In this document: positions 1 through 10,097 of the stretch, piece after piece
Numbering within the stretch: the first letter of the stretch is position 1
How the letters are laid out: every line of letters begins with the position of its first letter
From: Streptococcus toyakuensis
GTDB lineage: Bacteria; Bacillota; Bacilli; Lactobacillales; Streptococcaceae
Reading direction: 5' to 3'
Assembly (NCBI RefSeq): GCF_024346585.1
Contig: NZ_AP024523.1
Location: 257,001 to 321,000 of the forward strand
Length of the DNA stretch: 64,000 bases
The notes under the pieces: generated by a model
The model's database searches: none
The model's input: only the letters and a program-made list of their open reading frames with translations
What the model was told of the DNA's origin: nothing
Made by a program: the position numbers and the translations under genes

Positions 1-367
1 CCAATCCGACAGAGAGTGTACGGACAATCATAGTCAAGAATAGACCAGCAACTGCAAGAGGGATAGCAACCGCTTGGGCAACACCGATACCTGTCTTAGT
101 AAAGTCGCCACCAAGAACCATGATAATGGCAGCAGCAACAGAAGCAAGAGCAGCGTCAGGAGCTACGGCAGCTCCGATGTTAGCCCAACCAAGGGCGATC
201 ATTTGAAGAGAACCACCAAGGATAATCCCTGCTTCAAGGTTACCAGTAACAAGACCGATAAGGGTACAAGCTACGATTGGTTGATGGAATTGGAACTGGT
301 CGAGGATACCTTCAAGACCTGCTAGGAAGGCTACAACGACTACTAAAACCATAGAAATAATAGACAT
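1..367 (-). CDS. manM: Mannose-family PTS, IIC subunit, N-terminal part (cut by window edge)
   Basis: This is the membrane channel subunit of the mannose/glucose PTS. About 122 residues are visible from the ATG at 365-367, and the frame stays open to base 1. The protein starts MSIISMVLVVVVAFLAG and continues with hydrophobic segments and a conserved run around LGWANIGAAVAPDAAL, which is typical of EIIC-Man (family knowledge). It lies 25 bp downstream of manL on the same strand, the usual manL-manM-manN order; manN would lie beyond the window. The truncation is only the window boundary, with no sign of damage. Confidence 0.9.
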   Translation of the reverse strand, partial: MSIISMVLVVVVAFLAGLEGILDQFQFHQPIVACTLIGLVTGNLEAGIILGGSLQMIALGWANIGAAVAPDAALASVAAAIIMVLGGDFTKTGIGVAQAVAIPLAVAGLFLTMIVRTLSVGL

Positions 368-392
368 CTTTAAAATCCTTTCATAAAATCGA

Positions 393-1382
393 TTATTGCA
401 CGTTTGCTTTGTTGATCAAGTCAAACAAATCTTTTTTCGTGTCGTTTGGTACTTTACGTACATCAAATTCAACACCAAGGTCACGCATTTTTTCAAATGT
501 AGCAACGTCTTCTTTATCCATAGACAAAACGTTGTTAACCATTGTTTTACCAGTTGAGTGAGCCATTGATCCAACATTAAGAGTTTTGATTGGCACGCCA
601 CCTTCGATAGCACGAAGGGCATCTTGAGGTGTTTCAAACAAGATAAGGGCATGTGTTTCTCCGAAGCGAGGGTCTTTTGCAACGTCGATTAGTTTTTGGA
701 TAGGAACAACGTTTGCTTTCACTTTACCTGGAGCTGCTTGTTTAATCAATTCTTTACGTAATTCGTCTTTAGCTACGTTATCTGAAGCAACGATGATACG
801 GTCTGCTTTTGAATCTGGAGTCCAAGCAGTTGCAACCTGACCGTGAAGTAAACGAGTGTCTAGACGGGCAAGGTTGATTTTGAGTTTACCGTCTCCGATG
901 ACAGTTCCTTCTGGAATAGCAGCTTGGGCAACTGGAGCAGCTGCAGCGCTTGCTACTTCCTCAACTGGGTTGAGCTCTTCTGGAAGAGCCTTGATGCCAT
1001 CTCTGGCTTCTTTAATGATATTAGCAGCGACTTTTTCTACACCTGCAGTAGCGTCCATCAGGCGCTCTGTGTAGGCTTGGATTAACATCGGTAAGTTAAG
1101 TCCTGTGATGATGGCAAACTTACGCTCAGGATTTTCTCCCATCACGCGGCTAGCTTGGTTAAATGGAGATCCACTCCAAAGGTCAGCCAAAACTAGAACC
1201 TCATCTTCTGCGTCAAATGCAGCAACAGCGTTATTAAACTTAGCGTATAGATCATCAGGACCTTCATTTGGCATAAAGGTTACAACTTGAACCTTTTCTT
1301 GTTCACCAAAGATCATAGATCCTGACTGATGAATACCCGCAGCAAATTCGCCGTGGCTCGCAATAATGATTCCGATACTCAT
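393..1382 (-). CDS. manL: Mannose-family PTS, fused IIA-IIB component
   Basis: This cytoplasmic phosphotransfer protein takes phosphate from HPr and passes it to mannose, glucose and related sugars via ManMN. It is 329 residues. The IIA domain comes first, with the phosphorylated His10 in IIIASHGEF. An Ala/Pro linker follows near residues 140-155, then the IIB domain with its active His in [13 protein letters not shown] chose the ATG at 1382 over one nine bases upstream because the AGGAGG site has proper spacing only for 1382. Its promoter region (1417-1470) holds a CiaR-type repeat and a cre-like site, so carbon and stress control are likely. Confidence 0.95.
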   Translation of the reverse strand: MSIGIIIASHGEFAAGIHQSGSMIFGEQEKVQVVTFMPNEGPDDLYAKFNNAVAAFDAEDEVLVLADLWSGSPFNQASRVMGENPERKFAIITGLNLPMLIQAYTERLMDATAGVEKVAANIIKEARDGIKALPEELNPVEEVASAAAAPVAQAAIPEGTVIGDGKLKINLARLDTRLLHGQVATAWTPDSKADRIIVASDNVAKDELRKELIKQAAPGKVKANVVPIQKLIDVAKDPRFGETHALILFETPQDALRAIEGGVPIKTLNVGSMAHSTGKTMVNNVLSMDKEDVATFEKMRDLGVEFDVRKVPNDTKKDLFDLINKANVQ

Positions 1383-1416
1383 TATTGTCATTCCTCCTTT
1401 TTTGTTTTAGTTTTCG

Positions 1417-1443
1417 TTTAAGAAAACTTTAAGACTTTTTAAG
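1417..1443 (+). promoter_or_regulatory. CiaR-type direct repeat in the manL leader
   Basis: TTTAAG occurs at 1417-1422 and 1428-1433, separated by five bases. This is exactly the TTTAAG-N5-TTTAAG pattern known for CiaR. A third TTTAAG follows at 1438-1443. The repeats lie between the predicted manL start point and the manL start codon, reading opposite to manL. That position suits repression. I recall manL being listed in the pneumococcal CiaR regulon. Confidence 0.65.
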
Positions 1444-1470
1444 TATAAACCGTTTTCATCTAAAAATCAA
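1442..1470 (-). promoter_or_regulatory. manL promoter with overlapping cre-like site
   Basis: On the minus strand, TTGATT (1465-1470) and TATACT (1442-1447) are 17 bp apart. A 14/15 match to the cre consensus WTGNAANCGNWNNCW spans 1445-1459 and covers the -10. This predicts CcpA repression of manLMN. Confidence 0.6.
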
Positions 1471-1570
1471 CTATTTATCATAAAATAATTAAAAAGATTA
1501 CATCTGAAAATATTGATATATTGAGTTTTAGAGAAGTTTTTTTGAATCCTTATTAAAAAATTTAATATAA

Positions 1571-1597
1571 AAAAGTTGGAAGCGCATTCCAACTTTT
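1571..1597 (-). terminator. adhP terminator
   Basis: A perfect 11-bp stem (1571-1581 with 1587-1597) has a five-base loop and T-rich sequence on the minus strand, about 20 bp after the adhP stop. The rest of 1400-1616 holds only the manL promoter region and AT-rich sequence. Confidence 0.75.
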
Positions 1598-1616
1598 AAA
1601 ATAGGTTTTTATTAGA

Positions 1617-2636
1617 TTAGTGGGTGAAGTCGAGTACCATACGTCCTTGGATTTGACCTTTTTCCATTTCGTCGAAAATGGCTACGGCATCTTCGACTGG
1701 GCGTTTTTGAACAACTGGAACTACCAAACCTTCTGCACCGAATTGGAAGGCTTCTTCCAAGTCTTTACGAGTTCCAACAAGAGAACCGATGACTTGGATT
1801 CCATCTAGAACGGTTTTTACGATGCTGAGTTCCATCATTTCAGAAGGAAGACCAACAGCGACTACGCGACCACCGGCACGAACTGAGTCAACAGCCTGAT
1901 TGAAGGCAACTTTAGATACAGCAGTTACGACAGCTGAATGAGCTCCACCATCAGTTTTTTCCTTGATGAGTCCAGGTACATCTTCAACTTCGAGGCCGTT
2001 AATCACAATGTCAGCACCTACTTCTTTTGCAAGGGCAAGTTTGTCGTTATTGATATCAACTGCGATGACATGAGCATTGAATACTTTTTTAGCATATTGA
2101 ACAGCTAGGTTACCAAGTCCACCAGCACCGTAAAGAACAACCCATTGGCCTGGTTCAACTTTTGCTTCTTTAATAGCTTTATAGGTTGTTACACCAGCAC
2201 ATGTGATAGAAGAGGCTTGGGCTGGATCAAGTCCGTCAGGAACTTTGACAGCATAGTCTGCAGTTACGATACATTGTTCAGCCATACCACCATCTACTGA
2301 GTAGCCAGCATTTTTCACTGTACGGCAAAGGGTCTCGCGACCAGTTGTACAGTATTCGCAAGTGCCACATCCTTCAAAGAACCAAGCAACGCTGACGCGG
2401 TCGCCGACTTTAAGGCTTTTTACATCTGGGGCAATTTCCTTAACGATACCAACACCTTCATGTCCTAGAACACGGCCTGGTACTTGGCCAAAGTCACCAT
2501 GGGCAACGTGGAGGTCAGTGTGGCAAACACCACAGTATTCAATTTCTACAAGTGCTTCCCCAGTTTCAAGTGGACGGAGTACTTTTTCTTCAACAGCAAC
2601 ACCAGTGCTTTCTGGATTTACAACAACAGCTTTCAT
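1617..2636 (-). CDS. adhP: Zinc-dependent alcohol dehydrogenase
   Basis: This medium-chain dehydrogenase interconverts ethanol-type alcohols and aldehydes with NAD(H) in the cytoplasm. At 339 residues it has the family's usual length. Visible motifs are the catalytic zinc ligand Cys38 in GVCHTD, His59 in GHE, the structural zinc cysteines 90, 93, 96 and 104, and the Rossmann loop [14 protein letters not shown] near 170-183. It is a single-gene unit with its own terminator. The promoter contains a Rex-type operator, which suggests induction when NADH accumulates. The substrate range cannot be read from sequence. Confidence 0.93.
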   Translation of the reverse strand: MKAVVVNPESTGVAVEEKVLRPLETGEALVEIEYCGVCHTDLHVAHGDFGQVPGRVLGHEGVGIVKEIAPDVKSLKVGDRVSVAWFFEGCGTCEYCTTGRETLCRTVKNAGYSVDGGMAEQCIVTADYAVKVPDGLDPAQASSITCAGVTTYKAIKEAKVEPGQWVVLYGAGGLGNLAVQYAKKVFNAHVIAVDINNDKLALAKEVGADIVINGLEVEDVPGLIKEKTDGGAHSAVVTAVSKVAFNQAVDSVRAGGRVVAVGLPSEMMELSIVKTVLDGIQVIGSLVGTRKDLEEAFQFGAEGLVVPVVQKRPVEDAVAIFDEMEKGQIQGRMVLDFTH

Positions 2637-2727
2637 AGCTATCCTCCTTGATATTAACTGAGAGCAGGAGAAACAGGACTGGATTGATTTTGTGTCAACA
2701 GAGTCGAGTGTGACGAGCTCTCTTGTA

Positions 2728-2756
2728 TTTATATGTGAAGTATATCACAAAAGAAA
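2728..2756 (-). promoter_or_regulatory. adhP promoter with Rex-type operator
   Basis: Bases 2733-2750 read ATGTGAAGTATATCACAA, matching the Rex consensus TTGTGAANNNNTTCACAA at all but two defined positions. A minus-strand -10 (TATAAA, 2728-2733) and a weak -35 (TTTCTT, 2751-2756) are 17 bp apart, so the operator fills the spacer. Rex is the NADH-sensing repressor of fermentation genes in Firmicutes. Confidence 0.6.
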
Positions 2757-2790
2757 GCCTTTTCCAAGGTTTTGGATGCAAAAAGTAGAA

Positions 2791-2817
2791 CAATCGATTA
2801 ACTGGTTAATGAGATTG
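2791..2817. repeat. Unassigned dyad upstream of adhP
   Basis: A perfect ATTAAC-TG-GTTAAT palindrome is nested in CAATC...GATTG arms. It looks like a protein-binding site rather than a terminator. I do not recognise the regulator. Confidence 0.35.
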
Positions 2818-2833
2818 TGAAAAGAACACAAAG

Positions 2834-2853
2834 ACCAGCCCGCAAGCTGGTCA
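2834..2853 (-). terminator. Likely terminator of the Cof phosphatase gene
   Basis: A 7-bp GC-rich stem (GACCAGC/GCTGGTC) has a short loop. On the minus strand it is followed by a broken T-rich run. It lies beyond the BOX element downstream of the phosphatase gene. Confidence 0.5.
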
Positions 2854-2957
2854 TACTCTTCGAAAATCAAATTCAAACCACGTCAGCTTCGCCTTGCCGT
2901 ACTCAAGTACTGCCTACGGCTAGCTTCCTAGTTTGCTCTTTGATTTTCATTGAGTAT
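2854..2957 (+). repeat. BOX element, boxA-boxC (no boxB)
   Basis: The BOX ends are recognisable: ATACTCTTCGAAAATC at the left and TTTTCATTGAGTAT at the right. The BOX-PCR primer region CGTCAGCTTCGCCTTGCCGT lies inside. It is about 104 bp and sits between the Cof gene and the hairpin at 2834. Confidence 0.85.
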
Positions 2958-2966
2958 CAGTATGGA

Positions 2967-3779
2967 CTATAAGAATAAGTCTTGCAGGGTTTTGGCAACC
3001 CCGTCTTGGTCATTTGTCAAGAAAATTTGCTCATCTGCATAGGGGAGTAGCTCTGGGTTGGCATTTTTCATTGCATAACCTTTCCCAGCAAAAGCGAGCA
3101 TTTCGGTATCATTGTGTTCGTCTCCAAAGGCAATCAAATCCTTTTTATCGCGGTTCATTACCTTGAGCAAGTAGTCCAAAGCAAAGGCCTTATTGACACC
3201 TTTTGGGGTACATTCAAGGATATTGAGCGGACCTCCCCAGGTATTGATAGACAGTTGATGCTGGTAGAAGGCGTTCATTTCTTTTGCCAAGGCATATTTG
3301 TCACTGGCTCTGGTCTGTAAAAGAATACAGTTAGGATCCTTGGTTACTAACTCAGGCTGGAATTGATCTTCAGGCTGGAAAGCTTCTACACCAAATAGTT
3401 TAGGATTGGCAATTTTTTCATTAGGATTTGTAATGTAGAATTTTTTACGATATTCTCCAGCGATAAAATCGGCTTGAATGTCCTCTGAACGTTGAACCAT
3501 GTCTAGCAGATATTTTTTGTCTACGGTTAAACACTTTTCAAAGTTCCAAACTTGGTCTGGTAAATGAGTGAGGGAGCCGTTGAAGTTAATCATAGGAGTG
3601 TCTAAGCCTAGTTCACGGTAAAAATCTTTTGACATGCGGTAAGGGCGACCTGTCGTGATAATAACCTGATGGCCTTTTTCAGCAACTTTTTTAATGGTTT
3701 TTTTGGTAAAGTCAGAAATCTGACTGTCTGAGTTGAGCAGGGTTCCATCCAGGTCAACTGCAATAATTTTCTTCGTCAT
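2967..3779 (-). CDS. Cof-type HAD-superfamily phosphatase
   Basis: This is a cytoplasmic haloacid-dehalogenase hydrolase of the Cof/IIB subfamily, acting on small phosphorylated metabolites. It has 270 residues. Motif I is DLDGTLL at residues 9-15, with Asp9 and Asp11 as nucleophile and acid/base. Motif II is ITTGRP near 41-46. The late Lys and Asp residues lie in KGVNKAFAL and FGDEHNDTEML. The start at 3779 follows GAAAGG at good spacing. The gene stands alone. Members of this family are promiscuous and the substrate is unknown. Confidence 0.85.
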   Translation of the reverse strand: MTKKIIAVDLDGTLLNSDSQISDFTKKTIKKVAEKGHQVIITTGRPYRMSKDFYRELGLDTPMINFNGSLTHLPDQVWNFEKCLTVDKKYLLDMVQRSEDIQADFIAGEYRKKFYITNPNEKIANPKLFGVEAFQPEDQFQPELVTKDPNCILLQTRASDKYALAKEMNAFYQHQLSINTWGGPLNILECTPKGVNKAFALDYLLKVMNRDKKDLIAFGDEHNDTEMLAFAGKGYAMKNANPELLPYADEQIFLTNDQDGVAKTLQDLFL

Positions 3780-3902
3780 AGGGACCTTTCTAGTGTCTTT
3801 TCAGATAAGATGTCTACTATTATAGCAGAAAGCAGGCAGAAAAGCAGATTCGAAACCAAAAAAGAAATTTCATCAAATTCTTAAATAAATCAAACAAAGA
3901 TA

Positions 3903-3931
3903 TTGAAAAAGTGAATGATAAATGATATAAT
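3903..3931 (+). promoter_or_regulatory. Promoter of the purine permease
   Basis: TTGAAA (3903-3908) and TATAAT (3926-3931) are exactly 17 bp apart, with a short leader to the ATG at 3969. The leader is too short to hold a purine riboswitch. Confidence 0.75.
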
Positions 3932-3968
3932 TCTATTATTGTTCGTAAAAATTAAAAGGAGATTGATA

Positions 3969-5387
3969 ATGGACAAATTATTTAAACTAAAAGAGAACGG
4001 TACAGACGTTCGTACAGAGGTTCTCGCTGGTTTAACAACTTTCTTTGCAATGAGCTATATTCTCTTTGTAAACCCACAAATTCTTTCGCAAACAGGAATG
4101 CCTGCTCAGGGTGTGTTCCTCGCAACGATTATCGGTGCAGTTGCTGGTACCTTGATGATGGCCTTCTATGCTAACTTGCCATATGCTCAAGCGCCAGGTA
4201 TGGGACTCAATGCCTTCTTTACCTTTACAGTTGTATTCGGACTTGGTTATTCATGGCAAGAAGCCCTAGCTATGGTCTTCATCTGTGGAATTATCTCATT
4301 GATTATTACCTTGACAAATGTTCGTAAAATGATCATTGAATCGATTCCGAATGCCCTTCGTTCAGCTATTTCAGCTGGTATCGGTGTCTTCCTTGCCTAC
4401 GTGGGAATTAAGAATGCTGGGCTTTTGAAATTCTCTATCGATCCAGGAAATTATACGGTTGCAGGAGAAGGGGCTGACAAGGCTCAAGCAGCGATTACAG
4501 CAAATGCGTCAGCGGTTCCAGGATTGGTCAGCTTTAATAATCCAGCTGTTTTGGTGGCTCTTGCAGGACTTGCCATTACGATCTTCTTTGTTATTAAAGG
4601 GATTAAAGGGGGAATTATCCTCTCTATCTTGACAACGACTGTTCTTGCTATCGCAGTTGGTTTGGTAGATTTGTCTAGTATCGATTTTGCTAATAACCAT
4701 GTTGGTGCAGCCTTTGAAGATTTGAAGACAGTCTTTGGTGCAGCTCTTGGTTCAGAAGGTTTGGGAGCTTTGATTTCAGATACAGCTCGCTTGCCTGAAA
4801 CTCTGATGGCTATTCTCGCCTTCTCATTGACAGATATTTTTGACACAATTGGTACCTTGATCGGTACAGGTGAAAAAGTTGGTATCGTAGCGACAAATGG
4901 TGAAAATCATCAATCAGCTAAGTTGGACAAGGCTCTTTACTCTGACTTAATTGGTACTTCAATTGGTGCCATCGCAGGTACTTCAAACGTAACGACTTAT
5001 GTTGAGTCTGCTGCTGGTATCGGTGCAGGTGGACGTACTGGTTTGACAGCCTTGGTCGTGGCAATCTGTTTTGCGATCTCAAGCTTCTTTAGCCCACTTC
5101 TAGCGATTGTACCAACAGCCGCTACAGCTCCAATCTTGATTATCGTTGGGATTATGATGTTGGCTAGCTTGAAAAATATCCATTGGGATGATATGTCTGA
5201 AGCGGTTCCTGCTTTCTTCACATCTATCTTTATGGGATTCAGCTACTCTATCACTCAAGGGATTGCAGTTGGTTTCTTGACTTACACTTTGACTAAGCTT
5301 GTTAAAGGTCAAGCTAAAGATGTTCATGTCATGATTTGGATTTTGGATGCCTTGTTTATCCTTAACTACATCAGTATGGCCTTATAA
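3969..5387 (+). CDS. NCS2/AzgA-family purine permease (PbuG-like)
   Basis: This polytopic membrane protein probably imports hypoxanthine, guanine or adenine with protons. From the ATG at 3969 it has 472 residues. An in-frame upstream start was rejected because AAAGGAG sits just before 3969. Visible motifs include MSYILFVNP and APGMGLNAFF near the N-terminus and SLTDIFDTIGTLIGT in the middle, which are typical of AzgA/PbuG permeases. More than ten hydrophobic segments are present. It is transcribed alone, ending at a strong terminator. Which purine base it prefers cannot be judged. Confidence 0.85.
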   Translation: MDKLFKLKENGTDVRTEVLAGLTTFFAMSYILFVNPQILSQTGMPAQGVFLATIIGAVAGTLMMAFYANLPYAQAPGMGLNAFFTFTVVFGLGYSWQEALAMVFICGIISLIITLTNVRKMIIESIPNALRSAISAGIGVFLAYVGIKNAGLLKFSIDPGNYTVAGEGADKAQAAITANASAVPGLVSFNNPAVLVALAGLAITIFFVIKGIKGGIILSILTTTVLAIAVGLVDLSSIDFANNHVGAAFEDLKTVFGAALGSEGLGALISDTARLPETLMAILAFSLTDIFDTIGTLIGTGEKVGIVATNGENHQSAKLDKALYSDLIGTSIGAIAGTSNVTTYVESAAGIGAGGRTGLTALVVAICFAISSFFSPLLAIVPTAATAPILIIVGIMMLASLKNIHWDDMSEAVPAFFTSIFMGFSYSITQGIAVGFLTYTLTKLVKGQAKDVHVMIWILDALFILNYISMAL

Positions 5388-5399
5388 TAGGATAACCCA

Positions 5400-5420
5400 G
5401 GGGGATTTTCCCCCTTTTTT
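5400..5420 (+). terminator. Terminator after the purine permease
   Basis: A GGGGG/CCCCC stem is followed directly by six T residues. Confidence 0.85.
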
Positions 5421-5439
5421 AATATAAAGGAGATGGGTG

Positions 5440-6147
5440 ATGAAAGAGAAAAATATGTGGAAAGAATTATTGAATCGTGCAGGTTGGCTGTTAATCTTTT
5501 TGCTGGCGACAATTTTATATCAGATTCCTATAGGGGTTACTGCTATTTTAACTTTAAATGCAGTACCACTGTTGCAGTCAGGACTGATAGTTGCTGGTAT
5601 TTCGATTGTAGTTTTGGCACTATTTATTTTTGGAGCTCGTAAAACGCAATTAGCAAGTTTTAATTTTTCTTTTTTTAGAGCGAAGGATTTGGCACGTTTG
5701 GGCTTGAGTTATTTAGTTATTATCGGGTCAAATATACTTGGTTCTATCTTGTTACAACTGTCAAATGAGACGACAACAAGTAACCAGTCTCAGATTAACG
5801 ATATGGTTCAGAATAGTTCTCTGATTTCCAGTTTCTTCTTACTAGCCTTGCTTGCTCCGATTTGTGAGGAAATCTTGTGCCGTGGGATTATTCCTAAAAA
5901 GATTTTCCGAGGAAAAGAGAACTTGGGATTTGTAGTCGGTACGATTGTGTTTGCTTTATTGCATCAACCAAGTAATTTACCTTCTTTATTGATTTATGGA
6001 GGTATGTCGATTGTTCTATCTTGGACGGCTTACAAGACCCAACGTTTGGAAATGTCTATCTTACTTCACATGATTGTGAATGGGGTTGCTTTCTGTTTGT
6101 TGGCTCTCGTGGTGATTTTGAGTCGGACATTAGGGATATCTGTTTAA
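5440..6147 (+). CDS. CPBP-family intramembrane glutamic protease
   Basis: This is a Rce1/Abi-type membrane protease (235 residues). The motifs that define the family are present: EEILCRG near residues 142-148, FALLH near 177-181, and a late His/Asn in LHMIVNG. Several transmembrane segments fill the chain. The ATG at 5440 follows AAAGGAGA. Relatives are linked to bacteriocin self-immunity or to processing of small peptides, but no bacteriocin gene is adjacent here, so its client is unknown. Confidence 0.82.
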   Translation: MKEKNMWKELLNRAGWLLIFLLATILYQIPIGVTAILTLNAVPLLQSGLIVAGISIVVLALFIFGARKTQLASFNFSFFRAKDLARLGLSYLVIIGSNILGSILLQLSNETTTSNQSQINDMVQNSSLISSFFLLALLAPICEEILCRGIIPKKIFRGKENLGFVVGTIVFALLHQPSNLPSLLIYGGMSIVLSWTAYKTQRLEMSILLHMIVNGVAFCLLALVVILSRTLGISV

Positions 6148-6181
6148 GATTTTTGACAATTGCTTACTTGTTTCTACTGGG

Positions 6182-6213
6182 AAAAAGATGAATGCAATCG
6201 TGTCCATCTTTTT
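6182..6213 (+). terminator. Terminator between the CPBP gene and folP
   Basis: AAAAAGATG (6182-6190) pairs with CATCTTTTT (6205-6213) and runs into more T residues. A TAAAAT -10 at 6223-6228 probably starts the fol transcript. Confidence 0.65.
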
Positions 6214-6231
6214 CTTTTTATGGTAAAATAG

Positions 6232-7221
<990 letters not shown>

Positions 7222-7222
7222 G

Positions 7223-8545
7223 ATGAAAGAATTTGAAAATAATCAGTGGATTGCTAACTACCGGACGGATCAACCGCATTTTGGCTTGGAACGAATGGTG
7301 GAACTGTTAGCTTTGCGTGGCAATCCCCATCTCAAACTCAAGGTCATCCATATTGGAGGAACCAATGGCAAGGGTTCGACCATTGCTTTTTTGAAAAATA
7401 TGCTAGAAAAGCTAGGGCTGAGAGTTGGTGTTTTCAGCTCGCCCTATCTCATTCATTACACAGATCAGATTAGCATCAATGGGGAATCTATCCCAGAAGC
7501 TAGACTAGAAGCCCTCATGGCAGACTATCAGTCTTTGTTGGAAGGGGAATCGGCTACCAATTTGCAGGGGACAACTGAGTTTGAAATAATTACAGCTATA
7601 GCCTATGATTACTTTGCCTCAGAGCAAGTAGATGTGGCTATCATAGAAGTGGGTATGGGTGGTCTTTTGGATAGTACCAATGTCTGTCAGCCCATTTTGA
7701 CAGGAATTACGACTATTGGATTGGACCATGTAGCCCTACTTGGTGACACCTTGGAAGTCATAGCAGAGCATAAAGCTGGTATTATCAAACAAGGTATTCC
7801 TTCGGTAACAGGTTGCATTGCTCCAGAAGCGCTAGCTGTGATTGACTCTATTGCAGAAGCAAAAAATGCGCCGAGAATTGCCTATGGGGCAGATTATCAA
7901 GTTAGTCATCAAAAGAGTGTGGTTACGGGTGAAGTCTTTGACTATACAAGTGTTGTCAGACAAGGTCGCTTCCAGACTGGCCTGCTTGGTTTGCACCAGA
8001 TAGAGAATGCTGGGATGGCCATAGCTTTACTTGATACTTTTTGTCAAGAAGATGGTCGAGAGCTAGCAAGCAATCACTTGCTTGCTCAAGCTTTGGAAGA
8101 AACAAGTTGGCCAGGGCGTTTGGAAATCGTGTCAAGAGATCCCTTGATGATTTTGGATGGAGCCCACAATCCCCATGCTATTAAGGCTTTATTAGCAACC
8201 TTGCAAGAACGTTTTGCAGATTATCATAAGGAAATCCTATTTACCTGTATCAAAACCAAGGCCTTGGAGGATATGTTGGACTTGCTGGGGACACTACCAG
8301 ATACCGAGCTTACCTTGACCCATTTTGACGATAGTCGGGCGACTGATGAAAGCATGCTGAAAGAGGCAGTTAGGTCTAGAAATCTCAGCTACCAAGGTTG
8401 GCAGGATTTTCTAGAGCAGAAATTGACAGATAAAAAAGAAGAGAAAAAAACAGTTAGGATTGTCACGGGTTCCTTGTATTTCTTGAGCCAAGTGAGGTCC
8501 TATCTGATGGAGAGGAAGAACGAGAATGGATACACAAAAGATTGA
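7223..8545 (+). CDS. folC: Folylpolyglutamate synthase / dihydrofolate synthase
   Basis: This cytoplasmic Mur-ligase-type enzyme (SulB in pneumococcus) adds glutamate to dihydropteroate and to folates using ATP. It has 440 residues. The P-loop GGTNGKGST is at 45-53, the Mg/folate region reads [16 protein letters not shown] near 75-90, and LDGAHNPHA marks the C-terminal ligase domain near 310. The start lies one base after the folP stop, and the 3' end overlaps folE by 20 bp, so translation is coupled in the operon. Confidence 0.95.
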   Translation: MKEFENNQWIANYRTDQPHFGLERMVELLALRGNPHLKLKVIHIGGTNGKGSTIAFLKNMLEKLGLRVGVFSSPYLIHYTDQISINGESIPEARLEALMADYQSLLEGESATNLQGTTEFEIITAIAYDYFASEQVDVAIIEVGMGGLLDSTNVCQPILTGITTIGLDHVALLGDTLEVIAEHKAGIIKQGIPSVTGCIAPEALAVIDSIAEAKNAPRIAYGADYQVSHQKSVVTGEVFDYTSVVRQGRFQTGLLGLHQIENAGMAIALLDTFCQEDGRELASNHLLAQALEETSWPGRLEIVSRDPLMILDGAHNPHAIKALLATLQERFADYHKEILFTCIKTKALEDMLDLLGTLPDTELTLTHFDDSRATDESMLKEAVRSRNLSYQGWQDFLEQKLTDKKEEKKTVRIVTGSLYFLSQVRSYLMERKNENGYTKD

Positions 8546-9080
8546 AGCAGCTGTAAAAATGATTATCGAAGCTGTAGGAGAGGACGCTAACCGCGAGGGC
8601 TTGCAGGAAACACCTGCTCGTGTGGCTCGTATGTACCAAGAGATTTTTTCAGGTCTTGGTCAAACAGCGGAGGAACATTTGTCAAAATCCTTTGAGATTA
8701 TTGACGATAATATGGTGGTAGAAAAGGATATCTTTTTCCATACTATGTGTGAACACCACTTTCTACCATTTTATGGGAAAGCACATATTGCCTACATTCC
8801 AGATGGCCGTGTAGCAGGTTTGTCTAAGCTAGCCCGTACGGTTGAAGTTTATTCGAAAAAACCACAAATTCAAGAACGTTTGAATATCGAAGTGGCCGAC
8901 GCCTTGATGGACTATCTAGATGCTAAAGGAGCCTTTGTTGTCATTGAGGCGGAACATATGTGTATGAGCATGCGAGGTGTCAGAAAACCAGGCACTGCAA
9001 CCTTGACGACAGTAGCTCGTGGTCTATTTGAAACAGATAAGGACCTCCGAAATCAGGCTTATCGTTTAATGGGACTATAA
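8526..9080 (+). CDS. folE: GTP cyclohydrolase I
   Basis: This enzyme converts GTP to 7,8-dihydroneopterin triphosphate, the first committed step of folate synthesis (SulC). It has 184 residues. Zinc ligands Cys75 and His78 lie in HTMCEHHF, and Cys146 lies in EHMCMSMRG. It overlaps the end of folC. Its stop codon abuts a BOX element that separates it from folB/K, the last gene of the pathway cluster. Confidence 0.96.
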   Translation: MDTQKIEAAVKMIIEAVGEDANREGLQETPARVARMYQEIFSGLGQTAEEHLSKSFEIIDDNMVVEKDIFFHTMCEHHFLPFYGKAHIAYIPDGRVAGLSKLARTVEVYSKKPQIQERLNIEVADALMDYLDAKGAFVVIEAEHMCMSMRGVRKPGTATLTTVARGLFETDKDLRNQAYRLMGL

Positions 9081-9194
9081 TACTCTTCGAAAATCAAATT
9101 CAAACCACGTCAGCTTCCATCTGCAACCTCAAAACAGTGTTTTGAGCAGCCTGCGGCTAGCTTCCTAGTTTGCACTTTGATTTTCATTGAGTAT
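9081..9194 (+). repeat. BOX element inside the fol operon
   Basis: This BOX copy has a shortened boxA, a boxB remnant (CAAAACAGTGTTTTGAG) and boxC ending TTTTCATTGAGTAT. It begins at the base after the folE stop codon. Confidence 0.85.
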
Positions 9195-9200
9195 AAAAAG

Positions 9201-9222
9201 AATCCGCTTTGGGCGGATTTTT
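9201..9222 (+). terminator. Terminator-like hairpin between folE and folB/K
   Basis: AATCCGC (9201-9207) pairs with GCGGATT (9213-9219), followed by a T run. It lies between the BOX copy and the folB/K ribosome binding site. It may lower expression of the last gene. Confidence 0.6.
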
Positions 9223-9238
9223 CTAGAAAGGACAAGTT

Positions 9239-10051
9239 ATGGATCAACTGCAGATTAAGGATTTGGAAATTTTTGCCTATCATGGTCTTTTTCCTAGTGA
9301 GAAGGAATTGGGGCAGAAGTTTGTCGTTTCAGCCATCCTTTCCTATGATATGACCAAGGCGGCTACAGACTTGGATTTAACGGCTTCTGTCCATTATGGA
9401 GAATTGTGTCAGCAGTGGACGACTTGGTTTCAGGAAACAACTGAGGACTTGATTGAAACGGTAGCCTATAAGCTGGTAGAACGTACCTTTGATGCTTATC
9501 CTCTTGTCCAAGAAATTAAGCTGGAACTCAAAAAACCTTGGGCGCCAGTGCATTTGCCACTAGATACTTGCTCAGTAATCATTCATCGCCGCAAACAGCG
9601 AGCCTTTATCGCCCTAGGAAGTAATATGGGGGATAAGCAAGCCAATTTGGAACAAGCTATTGAGAAAATGCGAGCTCGAGGTATCCATATTCTCAAAGAG
9701 TCCAGTGTCTTGACGACGGAGCCTTGGGGTGGTGTTGAGCAGGATAGCTTTGCTAATCAAGTGGTTGAGGTGGAAACCTGGCTACCAGCCCCAGTGCTAT
9801 TAGAGACCTTGTTAGCCATTGAGTCAGAGATGGGACGGGTGAGAGAAGTGCATTGGGGACCTCGTTTGATTGATTTGGACTTGCTCTTTGTGGAGGATCA
9901 GATACTTTATACGGACAACCTCATCTTGCCTCATCCTTATATAGCAGAACGCCTTTTTGTTCTTGAATCACTTCAAGAAATAGCGCCTCATTTTATCCAT
10001 CCTACATTAAATCAACCTATCCGCAACTTGTATGATGCTTTGAAAAAATAG
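9239..10051 (+). CDS. folK: Bifunctional dihydroneopterin aldolase / HPPK (SulD)
   Basis: One polypeptide carries out the two steps before DHPS. The N-terminal FolB domain (about residues 1-118, starting [15 protein letters not shown]) cleaves dihydroneopterin. The C-terminal FolK domain (about 122-270) has ALGSNMGD at 125-132 and [12 protein letters not shown] near 214-225, and transfers pyrophosphate from ATP to the pterin. The fusion at 270 residues is the known streptococcal form. AAAGGA precedes the ATG. It is separated from folE by a BOX and a hairpin, so it may be expressed below folP-C-E. Confidence 0.95.
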   Translation: MDQLQIKDLEIFAYHGLFPSEKELGQKFVVSAILSYDMTKAATDLDLTASVHYGELCQQWTTWFQETTEDLIETVAYKLVERTFDAYPLVQEIKLELKKPWAPVHLPLDTCSVIIHRRKQRAFIALGSNMGDKQANLEQAIEKMRARGIHILKESSVLTTEPWGGVEQDSFANQVVEVETWLPAPVLLETLLAIESEMGRVREVHWGPRLIDLDLLFVEDQILYTDNLILPHPYIAERLFVLESLQEIAPHFIHPTLNQPIRNLYDALKK

Positions 10052-10097
10052 AAAAACTCTAGTTTTCAGTCGTTTGTAACTGAAGGCTAGAGTTTTT
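10052..10097. terminator. Bidirectional terminator between folB/K and DUF960
   Basis: AAAAACTCTAG (10052-10062) pairs with CTAGAGTTTTT (10087-10097), and an inner stem formed by TTCAGT/ACTGAA extends it. Both outer ends are A/T runs, so it serves both converging genes. It overlaps the stop codon of the DUF960 gene. Confidence 0.85.

Noticed and set aside
74..325. Plus-strand open frame of 83 codons at the left edge
   Set aside because: It is antisense to manM, whose minus-strand product is clearly a PTS IIC; the plus frame gives a low-complexity protein with no ribosome site.
3932..3968. Purine riboswitch before the purine permease
   Set aside because: The predicted leader is only about 30 nt, too short for the aptamer.
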